From Dongia_A sp035695765 (GTDB lineage: Bacteria; Pseudomonadota; Alphaproteobacteria; Dongiales; Dongiaceae), in contig DASRRI010000150.1 in NCBI GenBank assembly GCA_035695765.1, positions 11,348 to 75,347 of the forward strand: a stretch of DNA of 64,000 bases, in the 5' to 3' direction. The position numbers were made by a program, and so were the translations under genes. The notes below the pieces were generated by a model, which saw nothing but the letters and a program-made list of their open reading frames with translations, was not told the DNA's origin and made no database searches. Shown piece after piece: positions 43,696-52,138 of this stretch. Position 1 is the stretch's first letter, and each line of letters opens with the position of its first letter.

Positions 43696-45702
43696 ATGGA
43701 TCAGACCAAGACACCGGACCGGAAAAAGGACCAGCCCAAGGATCAACCGTGGCTGTTCCGCACCTATGCCGGCCATTCTTCCGCGGCTGCTTCCAACGCG
43801 CTCTACCGCACCAACCTCGCGCGCGGCCAGACCGGACTTTCGGTCGCGTTCGACCTGCCGACCCAGACCGGCTACGACCCCGACCATCCCTTGGCCAAGG
43901 GCGAAGTCGGCAAGGTCGGTGTCCCGGTCAGCCATCTCGGCGACATGCTGGCGCTGATGGATGGGCTGCCGCTCGATCGCATGAATACCTCGATGACGAT
44001 CAACGCGACTGCGCCATGGCTGCTGTCTCTCTATATCGCGGCGGCGGAGAAGCAGGGCGTGCAGCGCGACGCACTGCAAGGCACCGTGCAGAATGACATC
44101 ATCAAGGAATATCTCTCCCGCGGCACCTACATCTTCCCGCCGGAGCCGAGCCTCAAGCTCACTGCCGATGTCATCGCCTTCACCTATCGTGAGGTTCCGA
44201 AATGGAACCCGACCAATGTCTGCTCGTACCACCTGCAGGAAGCGGGAGCGACGCCGGAGCAGGAACTCGCCTATGCGTTGGCGACTGCGATCGCTGTGCT
44301 GGACCATGTGAAGGCGAAAGTTCCGGCCGAGGACCTGCCGCAAGTGGTCGGCCGCATCAGCTTCTTCGTCAATGCGGGGCTGCGCTTCGTGACCGAGCTC
44401 TGCAAGATGCGCGCCTTCACCGAACTGTGGGACGAGATCACGCACGAGTGCTACGGTGTCGAAGATCCGAAGCTGCGCCGCTTCCGCTACGGTGTGCAGG
44501 TCAATTCCCTCGGGCTGACCGAGCAGCAGCCGGAGAACAACGTCTATCGTATCCTGCTGGAGATGCTGGCCGTCACCTTGAGCAAGGATGCGCGCGCCCG
44601 CGCTGTCCAGTTGCCGGCGTGGAACGAGGCGCTCGGCCTGCCGCGGCCGTGGGACCAGCAATGGTCCCTGCGCCTGCAGCAGATCCTGGCCTATGAGACT
44701 GACCTGCTCGAGTTCGACGACATCTTCAACGGCTCCAAAGTCATCGACGGCAAGGTCGCTGAACTGAAGCAGGCCGCGCGCGAAGAGCTGGCGCGGATCG
44801 ACGAAATGGGCGGCGCGGTCGCCGCGATCGAATCCAGCTACATGAAGCAGCGCCTGGTCGAATCCAACGCCCGCCGCCTTGCCGCGATCGAGGCCGGCGC
44901 GCAGGTGGTGGTCGGCGTCAACAAATTCACCGACAGCGCACCCTCGCCCCTCACCGCCGGCAGTGATGGCGGGATCCTCACAATCGATCCAACCGCGGAG
45001 AGCGAAGCGATCGAGCGCCTGAAGGCCTGGCGCGCCAGCCGCGACGACAGCGAGGTCAAGGCGGCGCTGGCGCAGCTGGAATCGGACGCCATGGCCGGCC
45101 GAAACATCATGTCCGCATCAATTGCCTGCGCTCACGCTGGCGTCACCACCGGCGAGTGGGGCGCGGCCCTGCGCAGGACCTATGGCGAATATCGCGCGCC
45201 GACCGGCGTGTCGCGCGCGGCAGCCAACGCGCCGCTGAGCGACCTCACCGATGTGCGCGTGCGGGTCGATGCGGTCTCCGCCAGGCTCGGCCGCCGCATC
45301 AAGATCCTGGTCGGCAAGCCCGGGCTCGACGGCCATTCCAACGGCGCGGAGCAGATCGCGGTGCGCGCCCGCGATTCCGGCATGGAAGTGGTCTATGAAG
45401 GCATCCGCCTGACGCCGGCGGAGATCGCCAATGCCGCGCTGGAAGAAGGCGTGCATGTGATCGGCCTTTCCATCCTCTCCGGCTCGCACATTACCCTCGT
45501 GAAAGAGGTGCTGGATCGCCTGCGCGCCGGCGGCCTTGGCGAGGTGCCAGTGATCGTCGGCGGGATCGTGCCGCCGGAAGATGCCGAGCGGCTGAAGGCG
45601 ATGGGCGTCGCGCGGGTCTACACGCCGAAGGACTACGACGTCTGCCGCATCATGGCCGAGATCGTCGACGTGGTCGAAGCCAGCCACACCCGCGCGGCCT
45701 GA
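43696..45702 (+). CDS. ecm: Ethylmalonyl-CoA mutase (B12-dependent)
   Basis: This 668-residue single-chain mutase of the methylmalonyl-CoA mutase superfamily rearranges (2R)-ethylmalonyl-CoA to methylsuccinyl-CoA. The catalytic barrel carries SVAFDLPTQTGYDPDHP and the TGTV-like LQGTVQNDIIKEYLSRG segment. The C-terminal cobalamin domain has KPGLDGHSNGAEQI with the lower axial histidine at 547, and SILSGSHITL. The Ecm rather than methylmalonyl-CoA mutase call rests on overall resemblance to MeaA/Ecm and on ccr and mcd, its pathway partners, in this window. It lies 3 nt upstream of bluB. Confidence 0.9.
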   Translation: MDQTKTPDRKKDQPKDQPWLFRTYAGHSSAAASNALYRTNLARGQTGLSVAFDLPTQTGYDPDHPLAKGEVGKVGVPVSHLGDMLALMDGLPLDRMNTSMTINATAPWLLSLYIAAAEKQGVQRDALQGTVQNDIIKEYLSRGTYIFPPEPSLKLTADVIAFTYREVPKWNPTNVCSYHLQEAGATPEQELAYALATAIAVLDHVKAKVPAEDLPQVVGRISFFVNAGLRFVTELCKMRAFTELWDEITHECYGVEDPKLRRFRYGVQVNSLGLTEQQPENNVYRILLEMLAVTLSKDARARAVQLPAWNEALGLPRPWDQQWSLRLQQILAYETDLLEFDDIFNGSKVIDGKVAELKQAAREELARIDEMGGAVAAIESSYMKQRLVESNARRLAAIEAGAQVVVGVNKFTDSAPSPLTAGSDGGILTIDPTAESEAIERLKAWRASRDDSEVKAALAQLESDAMAGRNIMSASIACAHAGVTTGEWGAALRRTYGEYRAPTGVSRAAANAPLSDLTDVRVRVDAVSARLGRRIKILVGKPGLDGHSNGAEQIAVRARDSGMEVVYEGIRLTPAEIANAALEEGVHVIGLSILSGSHITLVKEVLDRLRAGGLGEVPVIVGGIVPPEDAERLKAMGVARVYTPKDYDVCRIMAEIVDVVEASHTRAA

Positions 45703-45705
45703 TCC

Positions 45706-46368
45706 ATGTTCCGCGAAATCGTCGCCTTCCGACGCTCGCCGCAATTCAACGACCGCTTCCGCTATGACCTCGGGCAGCTGCTGCGCTGGCGCCGCGACGT
45801 GCGCCGCTTCCGCACCGATCCCATTCCCGATGCGATGGTGGAAGAGCTGCTGGAACTTGCCTGCCTCGCACCTTCGGTCGGCAACGCCCAGCCCTGGCGC
45901 TTTGTCAGCGTCGATGACCCGGAGAACCGCGCAGCGATCGTTGCCAACTTCAGCGGAGCCAACCAGCGCGCCTTGTCCGGCTATCAGGGCGAGCGCGCGC
46001 AGCTTTATGCCAGCCTCAAGCTCGCCGGCCTCAAGAAAGCGCCGCGCCACCTCGCGGTGTTCTGCGATGAAACCACGGGACAGGGGCTAGGCCTCGGCCG
46101 CCAGACCATGCCGGAGACGCTGCGCTATTCCGCGGTGCTGGCCGTGCATACCTTGTGGCTGGCAGCGCGCACGCGCGGGCTCGGCATCGGTTGGGTCTCC
46201 ATCCTCGATCCTGCGGTGGCGAGCCGGGACTTGCGCGTCCCCACCGGCTGGGCACTGGTCGCCTATCTCTGCCTCGGCTGGCCGATCGAAGAGCATGATG
46301 AGCCGGAGCTGCAGCGCGCCGGCTGGCAGGCGCGCGAAGCGGCGTGCCGGCAGGTGCTGCAGCGATAG
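45706..46368 (+). CDS. bluB: 5,6-dimethylbenzimidazole synthase
   Basis: This 220-residue flavin-destructase makes dimethylbenzimidazole, the lower ligand of cobalamin, from FMNH2 and O2. The nitroreductase-like fold shows LRWRRDVRRFRTDPIP, LAPSVGNAQPWRF and the BluB-specific GLGRQTMPETLRYS lid segment. It starts 3 nt after the B12-dependent ecm stop, so enzyme and cofactor ligand are probably made from one transcript. Confidence 0.92.
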   Translation: MFREIVAFRRSPQFNDRFRYDLGQLLRWRRDVRRFRTDPIPDAMVEELLELACLAPSVGNAQPWRFVSVDDPENRAAIVANFSGANQRALSGYQGERAQLYASLKLAGLKKAPRHLAVFCDETTGQGLGLGRQTMPETLRYSAVLAVHTLWLAARTRGLGIGWVSILDPAVASRDLRVPTGWALVAYLCLGWPIEEHDEPELQRAGWQAREAACRQVLQR

Positions 46369-46510
46369 AGCATTTTCCGCCGAAGTGGAATGCCGGTTCG
46401 GCGTAGAAAATGGGACCATCGCAACAAGCCAGGATTGCTGAATGTCGCTGGACGCGCGGCGACAAAACGGCCGATAATCCGCCTTGGGATGTTGTAAAAG
46501 CTGGCGCATC

Positions 46511-47380
46511 GTGCAGTCCCTGAAGCGACCCCTGTTATTCGCAATCGTCCTGCATGCCTTGGTGGCGGTTGCCGGGCTGGCATTCGCTGCGGCGGTCAGC
46601 GCCGATCCTGAGATCCTTTATTATCCCAAGCGGCCCGAGAGTCCGCGCTGGGACTATGCGCGCTCGCTGGTGGAGCTGGCGCTGAAGGAATCAGGCGGCG
46701 ACTACGTCCTGCAGCCGACAGCGGAGGAGATGTCGCAGACCCGTGCCGCACGCGAGCTGGAGCTGGGCAATATCGATTTCATCTGGACCGGCACCTCCGC
46801 CGAATATGAGCAGAGGTTCCACGCAATCCGCATTCCCGTGCTGCGCGGGCTGGACGGCTACCGCCTCTGCATCATCAATCCCAGCCGGCAGGCGGCCTTC
46901 AGTGCCGTGAAGACGTTCGAGGATCTGAGGCAGTTCACCATCGGCCAGGATCCCGGCTGGGCGGATGTGAAGATCCTCGAAGCCGTCGGCCTGAAAGTGG
47001 TGACGGCACCATACGAGTCCCTGTTCGACATGGTGGGGCGGGACCGCTTCGATTGCTTCCTGCGCGGCGCCCATGAGGCGCCGGGCGAGGTCGCCAAACA
47101 TCAGGGCCTCGCGGTCGAGAGCGATCTGCTGATCGTCTATCCCTTCACCAGCTTCTTCTTCGTCAACAAGACGAATGCGGCGCTGGCCGAAACCTTGGAA
47201 TCCGGCCTCAAGAAAGCCTACGAGGACGGCAGCTTCATGGCTCACTTCAACAGCCACCCAGCCATCCAGGCAATCTTCGATCAAGCGCAGATTGAAAAGC
47301 GCCGCCGCTTCGACATCCCCAATCAGATGCTGACCGACGAGACCCGGGCGATCCCGGACGAGTATTGGGAAGGGCGGTGA
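46511..47380 (+). CDS. Periplasmic solute-binding protein-like, ligand unknown
   Basis: A protein of about 289 residues with a signal peptide (RPLLFAIVLHALVAVAGLAF, cleavage near AVSA-DPE) and a type II periplasmic binding fold. Segments include YALLE-like WDYARSLVELALKES, a domain crossing at LELGNIDFIWTGTSAEYEQ, FEDLRQFTIGQDPGWADVKIL and FTSFFFVNKTN. No permease or ATPase genes follow, so it could serve an unlinked transporter or a sensor. The frame opens with TTG at 46484. The GTG at 46511 gives a cleaner signal peptide. Confidence 0.7.
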   Translation: MQSLKRPLLFAIVLHALVAVAGLAFAAAVSADPEILYYPKRPESPRWDYARSLVELALKESGGDYVLQPTAEEMSQTRAARELELGNIDFIWTGTSAEYEQRFHAIRIPVLRGLDGYRLCIINPSRQAAFSAVKTFEDLRQFTIGQDPGWADVKILEAVGLKVVTAPYESLFDMVGRDRFDCFLRGAHEAPGEVAKHQGLAVESDLLIVYPFTSFFFVNKTNAALAETLESGLKKAYEDGSFMAHFNSHPAIQAIFDQAQIEKRRRFDIPNQMLTDETRAIPDEYWEGR

Positions 47381-47407
47381 GTCACTGAGGCGAAGGGGCG
47401 TCTTCTG

Positions 47408-48103
47408 CTACGGCACCAGCGTCAACGTGCTCTTCTCTACGCGCCACCCGCTGAGGCGGTTGAGGAACTCCATGCCGAGCAGGCTTTCCGACATGTCGGC
47501 GCCGTTGACCGACGCCGGCAGCTTGCTCATGCCGATGGTCCCGATCCTGAAGCTGTCGAGCCGGATTGCGGCGCCGCGCACTGTCCCGTTCGCGGTCTCC
47601 GCGAACCGGTCGAACTCGAGATCGGCAGGGTCGATGCCGATGCGGCGCGCATCGTTCGGGGTCAGCACGATATCGCTGGCGCCGCTATCGACCATGAAGG
47701 TGACGCGGCTGCCATTGACCTCCGCCTGGATGTGGAAGTGGCCGTCAGGCCCGGCCGGAAAACTGATTGTGCCGTCGTCGTGCGCGGTGCCCTGGCTCGG
47801 CACCAGCGCGCCGAGCATGCGCTGGCCGATGAAGGCGGCATCATCCTTGAACGCGTAGACGCCAACGAGGCCGAGGAAGATCGCGACCCAGATGAGGGCA
47901 TTGCGCAGCGCGCCTTTCGGATTGAAGCGCGCATAGCCTACGACCGACGCGCCCACCAGCGCGATCCAGCCAACCTTGTAGAGGATGCTCATGCGGGCGT
48001 CGGGATCATCGAGCGTGCCTGGGAACAGCTGCTCCAGGACGAAGACCAGCGCGACGGTCCCGCCGAGCAGCACCAGCAGCCAGAATCCAACGGATCGTCT
48101 CAC
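47408..48103 (-). CDS. Membrane-anchored retropepsin-like aspartic protease (TIGR02281 type)
   Basis: This 231-residue protein has two or three N-terminal transmembrane helices (residues 5-25, 38-58 and 70-90). A C-terminal retropepsin-like domain follows, with the single catalytic aspartate in TFMVDSGASDIVL and the flap-like SESLLGMEFLNRLSGW. The substrate is unknown. The GTG at 48103 is chosen because GGGAGG lies 6 nt before it. The frame is open to 48226, but the extra residues do not look like a protein start. It lies downstream of the VWA lipoprotein gene. Confidence 0.82.
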   Translation of the reverse strand: MRRSVGFWLLVLLGGTVALVFVLEQLFPGTLDDPDARMSILYKVGWIALVGASVVGYARFNPKGALRNALIWVAIFLGLVGVYAFKDDAAFIGQRMLGALVPSQGTAHDDGTISFPAGPDGHFHIQAEVNGSRVTFMVDSGASDIVLTPNDARRIGIDPADLEFDRFAETANGTVRGAAIRLDSFRIGTIGMSKLPASVNGADMSESLLGMEFLNRLSGWRVEKSTLTLVP

Positions 48104-48209
48104 GCCGCTCCTCCCGCTTACCGGTGCAATCATAAAGTTCGGCGGCAGCATTGCCAAGGCAACAGCGGCCGCCGCAGTTTTGCGGGAGAACGTGGTTAAG
48201 GTCCGGTTA

Positions 48210-49952
48210 TCACGACCCGTTATCAAGCGCCTTGGCCATCTCGACTAGCTCGATGAATTCGGCACGATAGCCATCGCCGTCGCTGCCGCGGGAGGAACGC
48301 GCGGCCGCCGTGATCTGGTCATAGCCGAAGGTGCCGATATAGTCGCCGCCGCGCAGCTTCTGGCCGAACGCCGCAACCGCGACCGCGAAGCGCGCGTCGG
48401 CGGGCGCGTCATTAGGCTCCTTGAGCGCTGTCACGGAAAGCGGCGTTTCGATCAGCTTCGAGACATCGCCGTCCGGCGCCTTGTAGCGCAGGCGTAGGAA
48501 CGCGAATTCGGTCGCGTTGGGATCCGGCTTGCCGTCGGATTGCCCGCCGCCATAGCGCAAAGGATCGACCATCAATCCCTTCGAGCTTTTGAGCGCGATC
48601 TCATAGATCGCGGTGACCGTGTGGCCCGCTCCGATCTCGCCCGCATCCTTCTGGTCGTTGTTGAAATCCTCGCGGTTGAGAGCGCGGTTCTCATAGCCAA
48701 CCAGGCGGTATTCATCGACCACGGCAGGATTGAACTCGATCTGGATCTTCACGTCCTTGGCGATGGTCTGGATGGTGCCGGACAGCTGGTCGCTGAGCAG
48801 GCGCTTGGCCTCCTTCAGGGAATCCACATAGCCGTAATTGCCGTTGCCAACATCGGCGATCTGCTCCATCAGCGCATCGTTGTAATTGCCTTCGCCGAAG
48901 CCGAGCGTGGTCAATGACACACCGCTCTTGCGCGCATCCTCCACCTTGTCCTTCAGCTGGTTGATGTCGGTGACGCCGACATTGAAGTCGCCATCGGTCG
49001 CCAGGATGATGCGGTTGATGCCGCCATCGATCCTGGCCTCCTTCGCCTTCGCATAAGCGAGCGCCAGGCCTTCGCCGCCTGCCGTCGAGCCGCCCGCTTC
49101 CAGATGGTCCAAAGCTTCCTTGATCTTGGCCTTGTCCTTGCCGGCAGTTGGCTCCAGGACAAGCCCGGCCGCGCCGGCATACACCACGATCGTGACCTTG
49201 TCGTCGTCGCGCAGCTGGTCGGTCAGGATCTTCATGCCGGCCTTCAGCAGCGGCAGCTTGTCCGCATCCGCCATCGAGCCCGACACGTCGACCAGGAATA
49301 CAAGGTTGGCTGCCGGCCGCGCGGCCATCGGCGGTTCATAGCCCTTGATACCGATGTGGAGCAGATAGGTTTCCTTGTTCCACGGCGTGCGTTCTACCGA
49401 CGTGGTGACGCGGAACGGATCGCCGCCGGCTTGTGGCCCCGGATAGTCGTAGGAGAAGTAGTTGATCATCTCCTCCACCCGTACCGCGTCCTTGGGCGGC
49501 AGTTGGCCGTTCATGAGAAACCGCCGGATGTTGGAATAGGCGCCGGTATCGACGTCGGATACGGGCACCTCCACGACCTGCTTCACGGGACTGTCGTTGA
49601 AAGCGAGATAGGTCTCATCTTCGCCCGGAACCGGCGCTTGGTACAAAACATCGCCGAATGTGGCCGGCGCGACCGGTGCTGCCTGCGATGCACCCATCGC
49701 AGCGCCCGCTGGCTGATCGACTTCTGCCTTCTGCTTCGCCGTCTTGGGCGCCAAGTTAATATCCACGGGGGCAACGGCTTCGATGTCGACAGCGCCTTGC
49801 GCTCCCGCCGGCTTCGCTTCCTCAGTCTTCGAAGGCTGATTGGCATTGGCCGCGTCCTCCTTGACCGGCTGCGCCTCGCAGCCCACGAGAATGAGGGCGG
49901 TGGAGACGCCCGCGATCCAGAGTCTTGATTTCGGCAGCTTTGACCCTTGCAT
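48210..49952 (-). CDS. VWA-domain lipoprotein (YfbK-like)
   Basis: This 580-residue exported protein has a lipobox (STALILVGC, lipidated C25), a Pro/Ala-rich linker, the N-terminal YfbK domain (SYFSYDYPGP, VRVEEMINY) and a von Willebrand A domain. The VWA metal site is FLVDVSGSMADAD. A C-terminal DUF3520-like region follows (FLRLRYKAPDGD, FGQKLRGG). YfbK-like proteins are widespread and of unknown function. Adhesion or complex assembly at the inner face of the outer membrane is possible. The aspartic protease gene lies downstream. Confidence 0.88.
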   Translation of the reverse strand: MQGSKLPKSRLWIAGVSTALILVGCEAQPVKEDAANANQPSKTEEAKPAGAQGAVDIEAVAPVDINLAPKTAKQKAEVDQPAGAAMGASQAAPVAPATFGDVLYQAPVPGEDETYLAFNDSPVKQVVEVPVSDVDTGAYSNIRRFLMNGQLPPKDAVRVEEMINYFSYDYPGPQAGGDPFRVTTSVERTPWNKETYLLHIGIKGYEPPMAARPAANLVFLVDVSGSMADADKLPLLKAGMKILTDQLRDDDKVTIVVYAGAAGLVLEPTAGKDKAKIKEALDHLEAGGSTAGGEGLALAYAKAKEARIDGGINRIILATDGDFNVGVTDINQLKDKVEDARKSGVSLTTLGFGEGNYNDALMEQIADVGNGNYGYVDSLKEAKRLLSDQLSGTIQTIAKDVKIQIEFNPAVVDEYRLVGYENRALNREDFNNDQKDAGEIGAGHTVTAIYEIALKSSKGLMVDPLRYGGGQSDGKPDPNATEFAFLRLRYKAPDGDVSKLIETPLSVTALKEPNDAPADARFAVAVAAFGQKLRGGDYIGTFGYDQITAAARSSRGSDGDGYRAEFIELVEMAKALDNGS

Positions 49953-50088
49953 TTGCCTTCCCCTCCTCTAGAACCGTGCCATATGCAGCGCCTGCATCGG
50001 CAGGTCTGCGCTTATCGCGCGCATAAGTGGCGGGGCGAGGGCGCAATTGCGGCGGTACAATGGCGACGGAGAAGAAAGGCGAGATGAA

Positions 50089-50982
50089 TTGAGCGCTGCT
50101 TCCTCCAGCCTGCTGCGGTTGTTCCGCCGCTGTCCCCCGGTCGATCTGGCCGCCGATCCAGCGCCCTATCGCCGCTTCATCGTGGCCGACCGCCATGTCG
50201 GGTGGGTCGTGCCGGATTTCGCGCAGATGCTCGCGGAGTTCCCGAACGTCTTCTATCTGACCGATCGCGAAGTACATTTGCATGATCGCCTTGCCGAAAC
50301 CGAAGATCGCAGCAAGGCTGTCGCCGATGTCCTCGCAAAGCTGCATGAGCGCGATGCGATTCCTGGCTGGCGCGGCGAGCTTTATCCCGTCAACCGCCGC
50401 TTCGGTGAAGCACCGCTGCTGCTCATGGAGCGCGCCGCGACGCCGTTGTTCGGCCTGCAGACCTACGGCATCAATGTGAACGGACTGGTGCGCGAAGGCG
50501 GCGAATGGAAAGTCTGGATCGGGCGCCGCGCCATGACCAAGCATGTCGATCCGGGCATGCTCGATCTGGTGGTGGGCGGCGGTCAGCCTTATGGCCTCTC
50601 GATTGCCGAGAATCTCCTGAAGGAGTGCGCGGAAGAGGCCTGCATTGGACCGACCTTGGCCGAGCGCGCGCAACCCGTGAGCCTCATCACCATGATGATC
50701 GAGGCGGCGGAAGGTTTGCGTATCGGCGTGCAGTTCAATTTCGACCTGGAACTGCCGGCCGATTTCCAGCCGCGCAACGACGACGGGGAAGTGTCCGAGT
50801 TCCAGCTCTGGTCGATGGATCGTCTGGAGGAGAATCTGCGCGGCGCGGACGACTTCATGTTCGATGCCGCTTTGGCGAAGCTCGACCTGTTGGTGCGGTT
50901 CGGCATCATCGGACCCGAAGATCCCGACTATCTCGACGTCATCGCGCATCTCCGCAGACCTGTTCCGTTCGTGCGCACATGA
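50089..50982 (+). CDS. Nudix/DUF4743 protein, first of a tandem pair
   Basis: A protein of about 297 residues with an N-terminal DUF4743 region (RCPPVDLAADPAPYRRF, DRHVGWVVPDFA) and a C-terminal Nudix domain. The Nudix box is relaxed: GGGQPYGLSIAENLLKECAEEA keeps the EE pair but has Lys for the usual Arg. Related proteins are thiamine-pyrophosphokinase-associated or YJR142W-like hydrolases of oxidised thiamine diphosphate analogues. The TTG at 50089 gives a start aligned with the second copy, with GGCGAG upstream. The frame is open to 50047. Its stop overlaps the next start (ATGA). Confidence 0.8.
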   Translation: MSAASSSLLRLFRRCPPVDLAADPAPYRRFIVADRHVGWVVPDFAQMLAEFPNVFYLTDREVHLHDRLAETEDRSKAVADVLAKLHERDAIPGWRGELYPVNRRFGEAPLLLMERAATPLFGLQTYGINVNGLVREGGEWKVWIGRRAMTKHVDPGMLDLVVGGGQPYGLSIAENLLKECAEEACIGPTLAERAQPVSLITMMIEAAEGLRIGVQFNFDLELPADFQPRNDDGEVSEFQLWSMDRLEENLRGADDFMFDAALAKLDLLVRFGIIGPEDPDYLDVIAHLRRPVPFVRT

Positions 50983-51830
50983 GCCTGCTCGATCACATCC
51001 ATCGCTGCCAGAGTGTCGACATGGGCAGATACCTGCCCTGGCTGATCGCCAGCGAACCAGCAGGCTGGGTGCGGCGCGACGTGGCAGCACGGCTGGAGAA
51101 ATATCCCACCGTATTCGCAATCGATGAGAAGTCCATGCGGTTGCGCGATCATCTGACGACATTCGATCACCGGTCGGCGGCAGTCGGCGACGTCGCGCGC
51201 GATCTCTACGAGGCCGGAATATTCACCGGCTGGCGCAATGAATGGTTCCCGGTCCTGACGCGCTTCGGCACGGCGCCTTTGATGCGCCTGGAGCGCTCCG
51301 CTGTCCCGATGTTAGGCGTGCATGGCTATGGCGTGCATATGAACGGCTTCGTGCGCGACGGTGCGCGGCTGAAGCTGTGGATCGGCAAGCGCGCCGACAA
51401 CCGCCCGATCGAACCCAGCAAGCTCGATCATCTGGTCGCCGGCGGCATTCCGCTCGGGATGGGCGTCAAGGAATGCCTCGCCAAGGAATGCGAGGAAGAG
51501 GCCTCGATCCCCGCCGCCCTCGCCGCGCGCGCAAAGCCGGTCGGCGCCATCCGCTATCGCATGGAGCATCAGGGCTGGCTGCGTAACGACACCATGTTCG
51601 TCTACGACCTGGAGCTGCCCGCCGATTTCAAGCCGGTCAATGTCGATGGCGAGATCGCGAGCTTCCGCCTGATGGACCTCGATGACGTGGAAGCGATCCT
51701 GGCGGCCGGCGAGGATTTCAAGTTCAACGTCGCGCTGGTGCTGATCGACTTCCTGATCCGCCACGGCCACATCGCGCCCGACCACCCCGATTACAGCGAC
51801 CTCGCCCTCGGCCTGTGGCGGCATGATTGA
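50979..51830 (+). CDS. Nudix/DUF4743 protein, second of a tandem pair
   Basis: This 283-residue paralogue of the preceding gene has the same segments in the same order: SLLDHIHRCQSVDMGRYLPW, GWVRRDVAARL, VHGYGVHMNGFV and LWIGKRADN. Its Nudix box GGIPLGMGVKECLAKECEEE is likewise relaxed. The ATG overlaps the stop of the first copy, so both are translated together and could form a heterodimer. A role in removing damaged thiamine diphosphate is inferred from distant homologues only. Confidence 0.8.
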   Translation: MSLLDHIHRCQSVDMGRYLPWLIASEPAGWVRRDVAARLEKYPTVFAIDEKSMRLRDHLTTFDHRSAAVGDVARDLYEAGIFTGWRNEWFPVLTRFGTAPLMRLERSAVPMLGVHGYGVHMNGFVRDGARLKLWIGKRADNRPIEPSKLDHLVAGGIPLGMGVKECLAKECEEEASIPAALAARAKPVGAIRYRMEHQGWLRNDTMFVYDLELPADFKPVNVDGEIASFRLMDLDDVEAILAAGEDFKFNVALVLIDFLIRHGHIAPDHPDYSDLALGLWRHD

Positions 51831-52138
51831 GGGTGGAGTGAACGCGATCTAGCATTGAGGTCAGCGCGGGCCGCTCGGCCTGATCGTGCCAGTTGCGCAT
51901 CTCTCACCGGCCATTCTCCCACCGGCAGATATCCTTCGGCCAGGAAGTCGGCCGTTCGAAGGCAACTAAGCCATTGATTTATCGATATAAACTCAGCACG
52001 CGTTAAGCGCGGGAAGAAGAGGCCTGCGCTCATTAGCATCTAATTAAATTCTTCGAACTAGGTTGAAAAAGCTCACCAGTGTCCCGCGTTACCTGTTCGA
52101 TTCCGGTTTACCTGTGAACTCAAGTGCGAGGCGAATGC
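51831..52138. other. Non-coding gap before the CHASE4 kinase gene
   Basis: These 308 nt contain no gene I can support. An 82-codon minus-strand frame (51791-52039) overlaps the Nudix gene and looks like a chance frame. The middle (51970-52060) is AT-rich (TTGATTTATCGATATAAAC, TAATTAAATTC) and probably holds the promoter of the two-kinase operon. Confidence 0.6.

Noticed and set aside
51791..52039. 82-codon minus-strand frame after the Nudix pair
   Set aside because: It overlaps the second Nudix gene and covers an AT-rich promoter-like region. No protein features.
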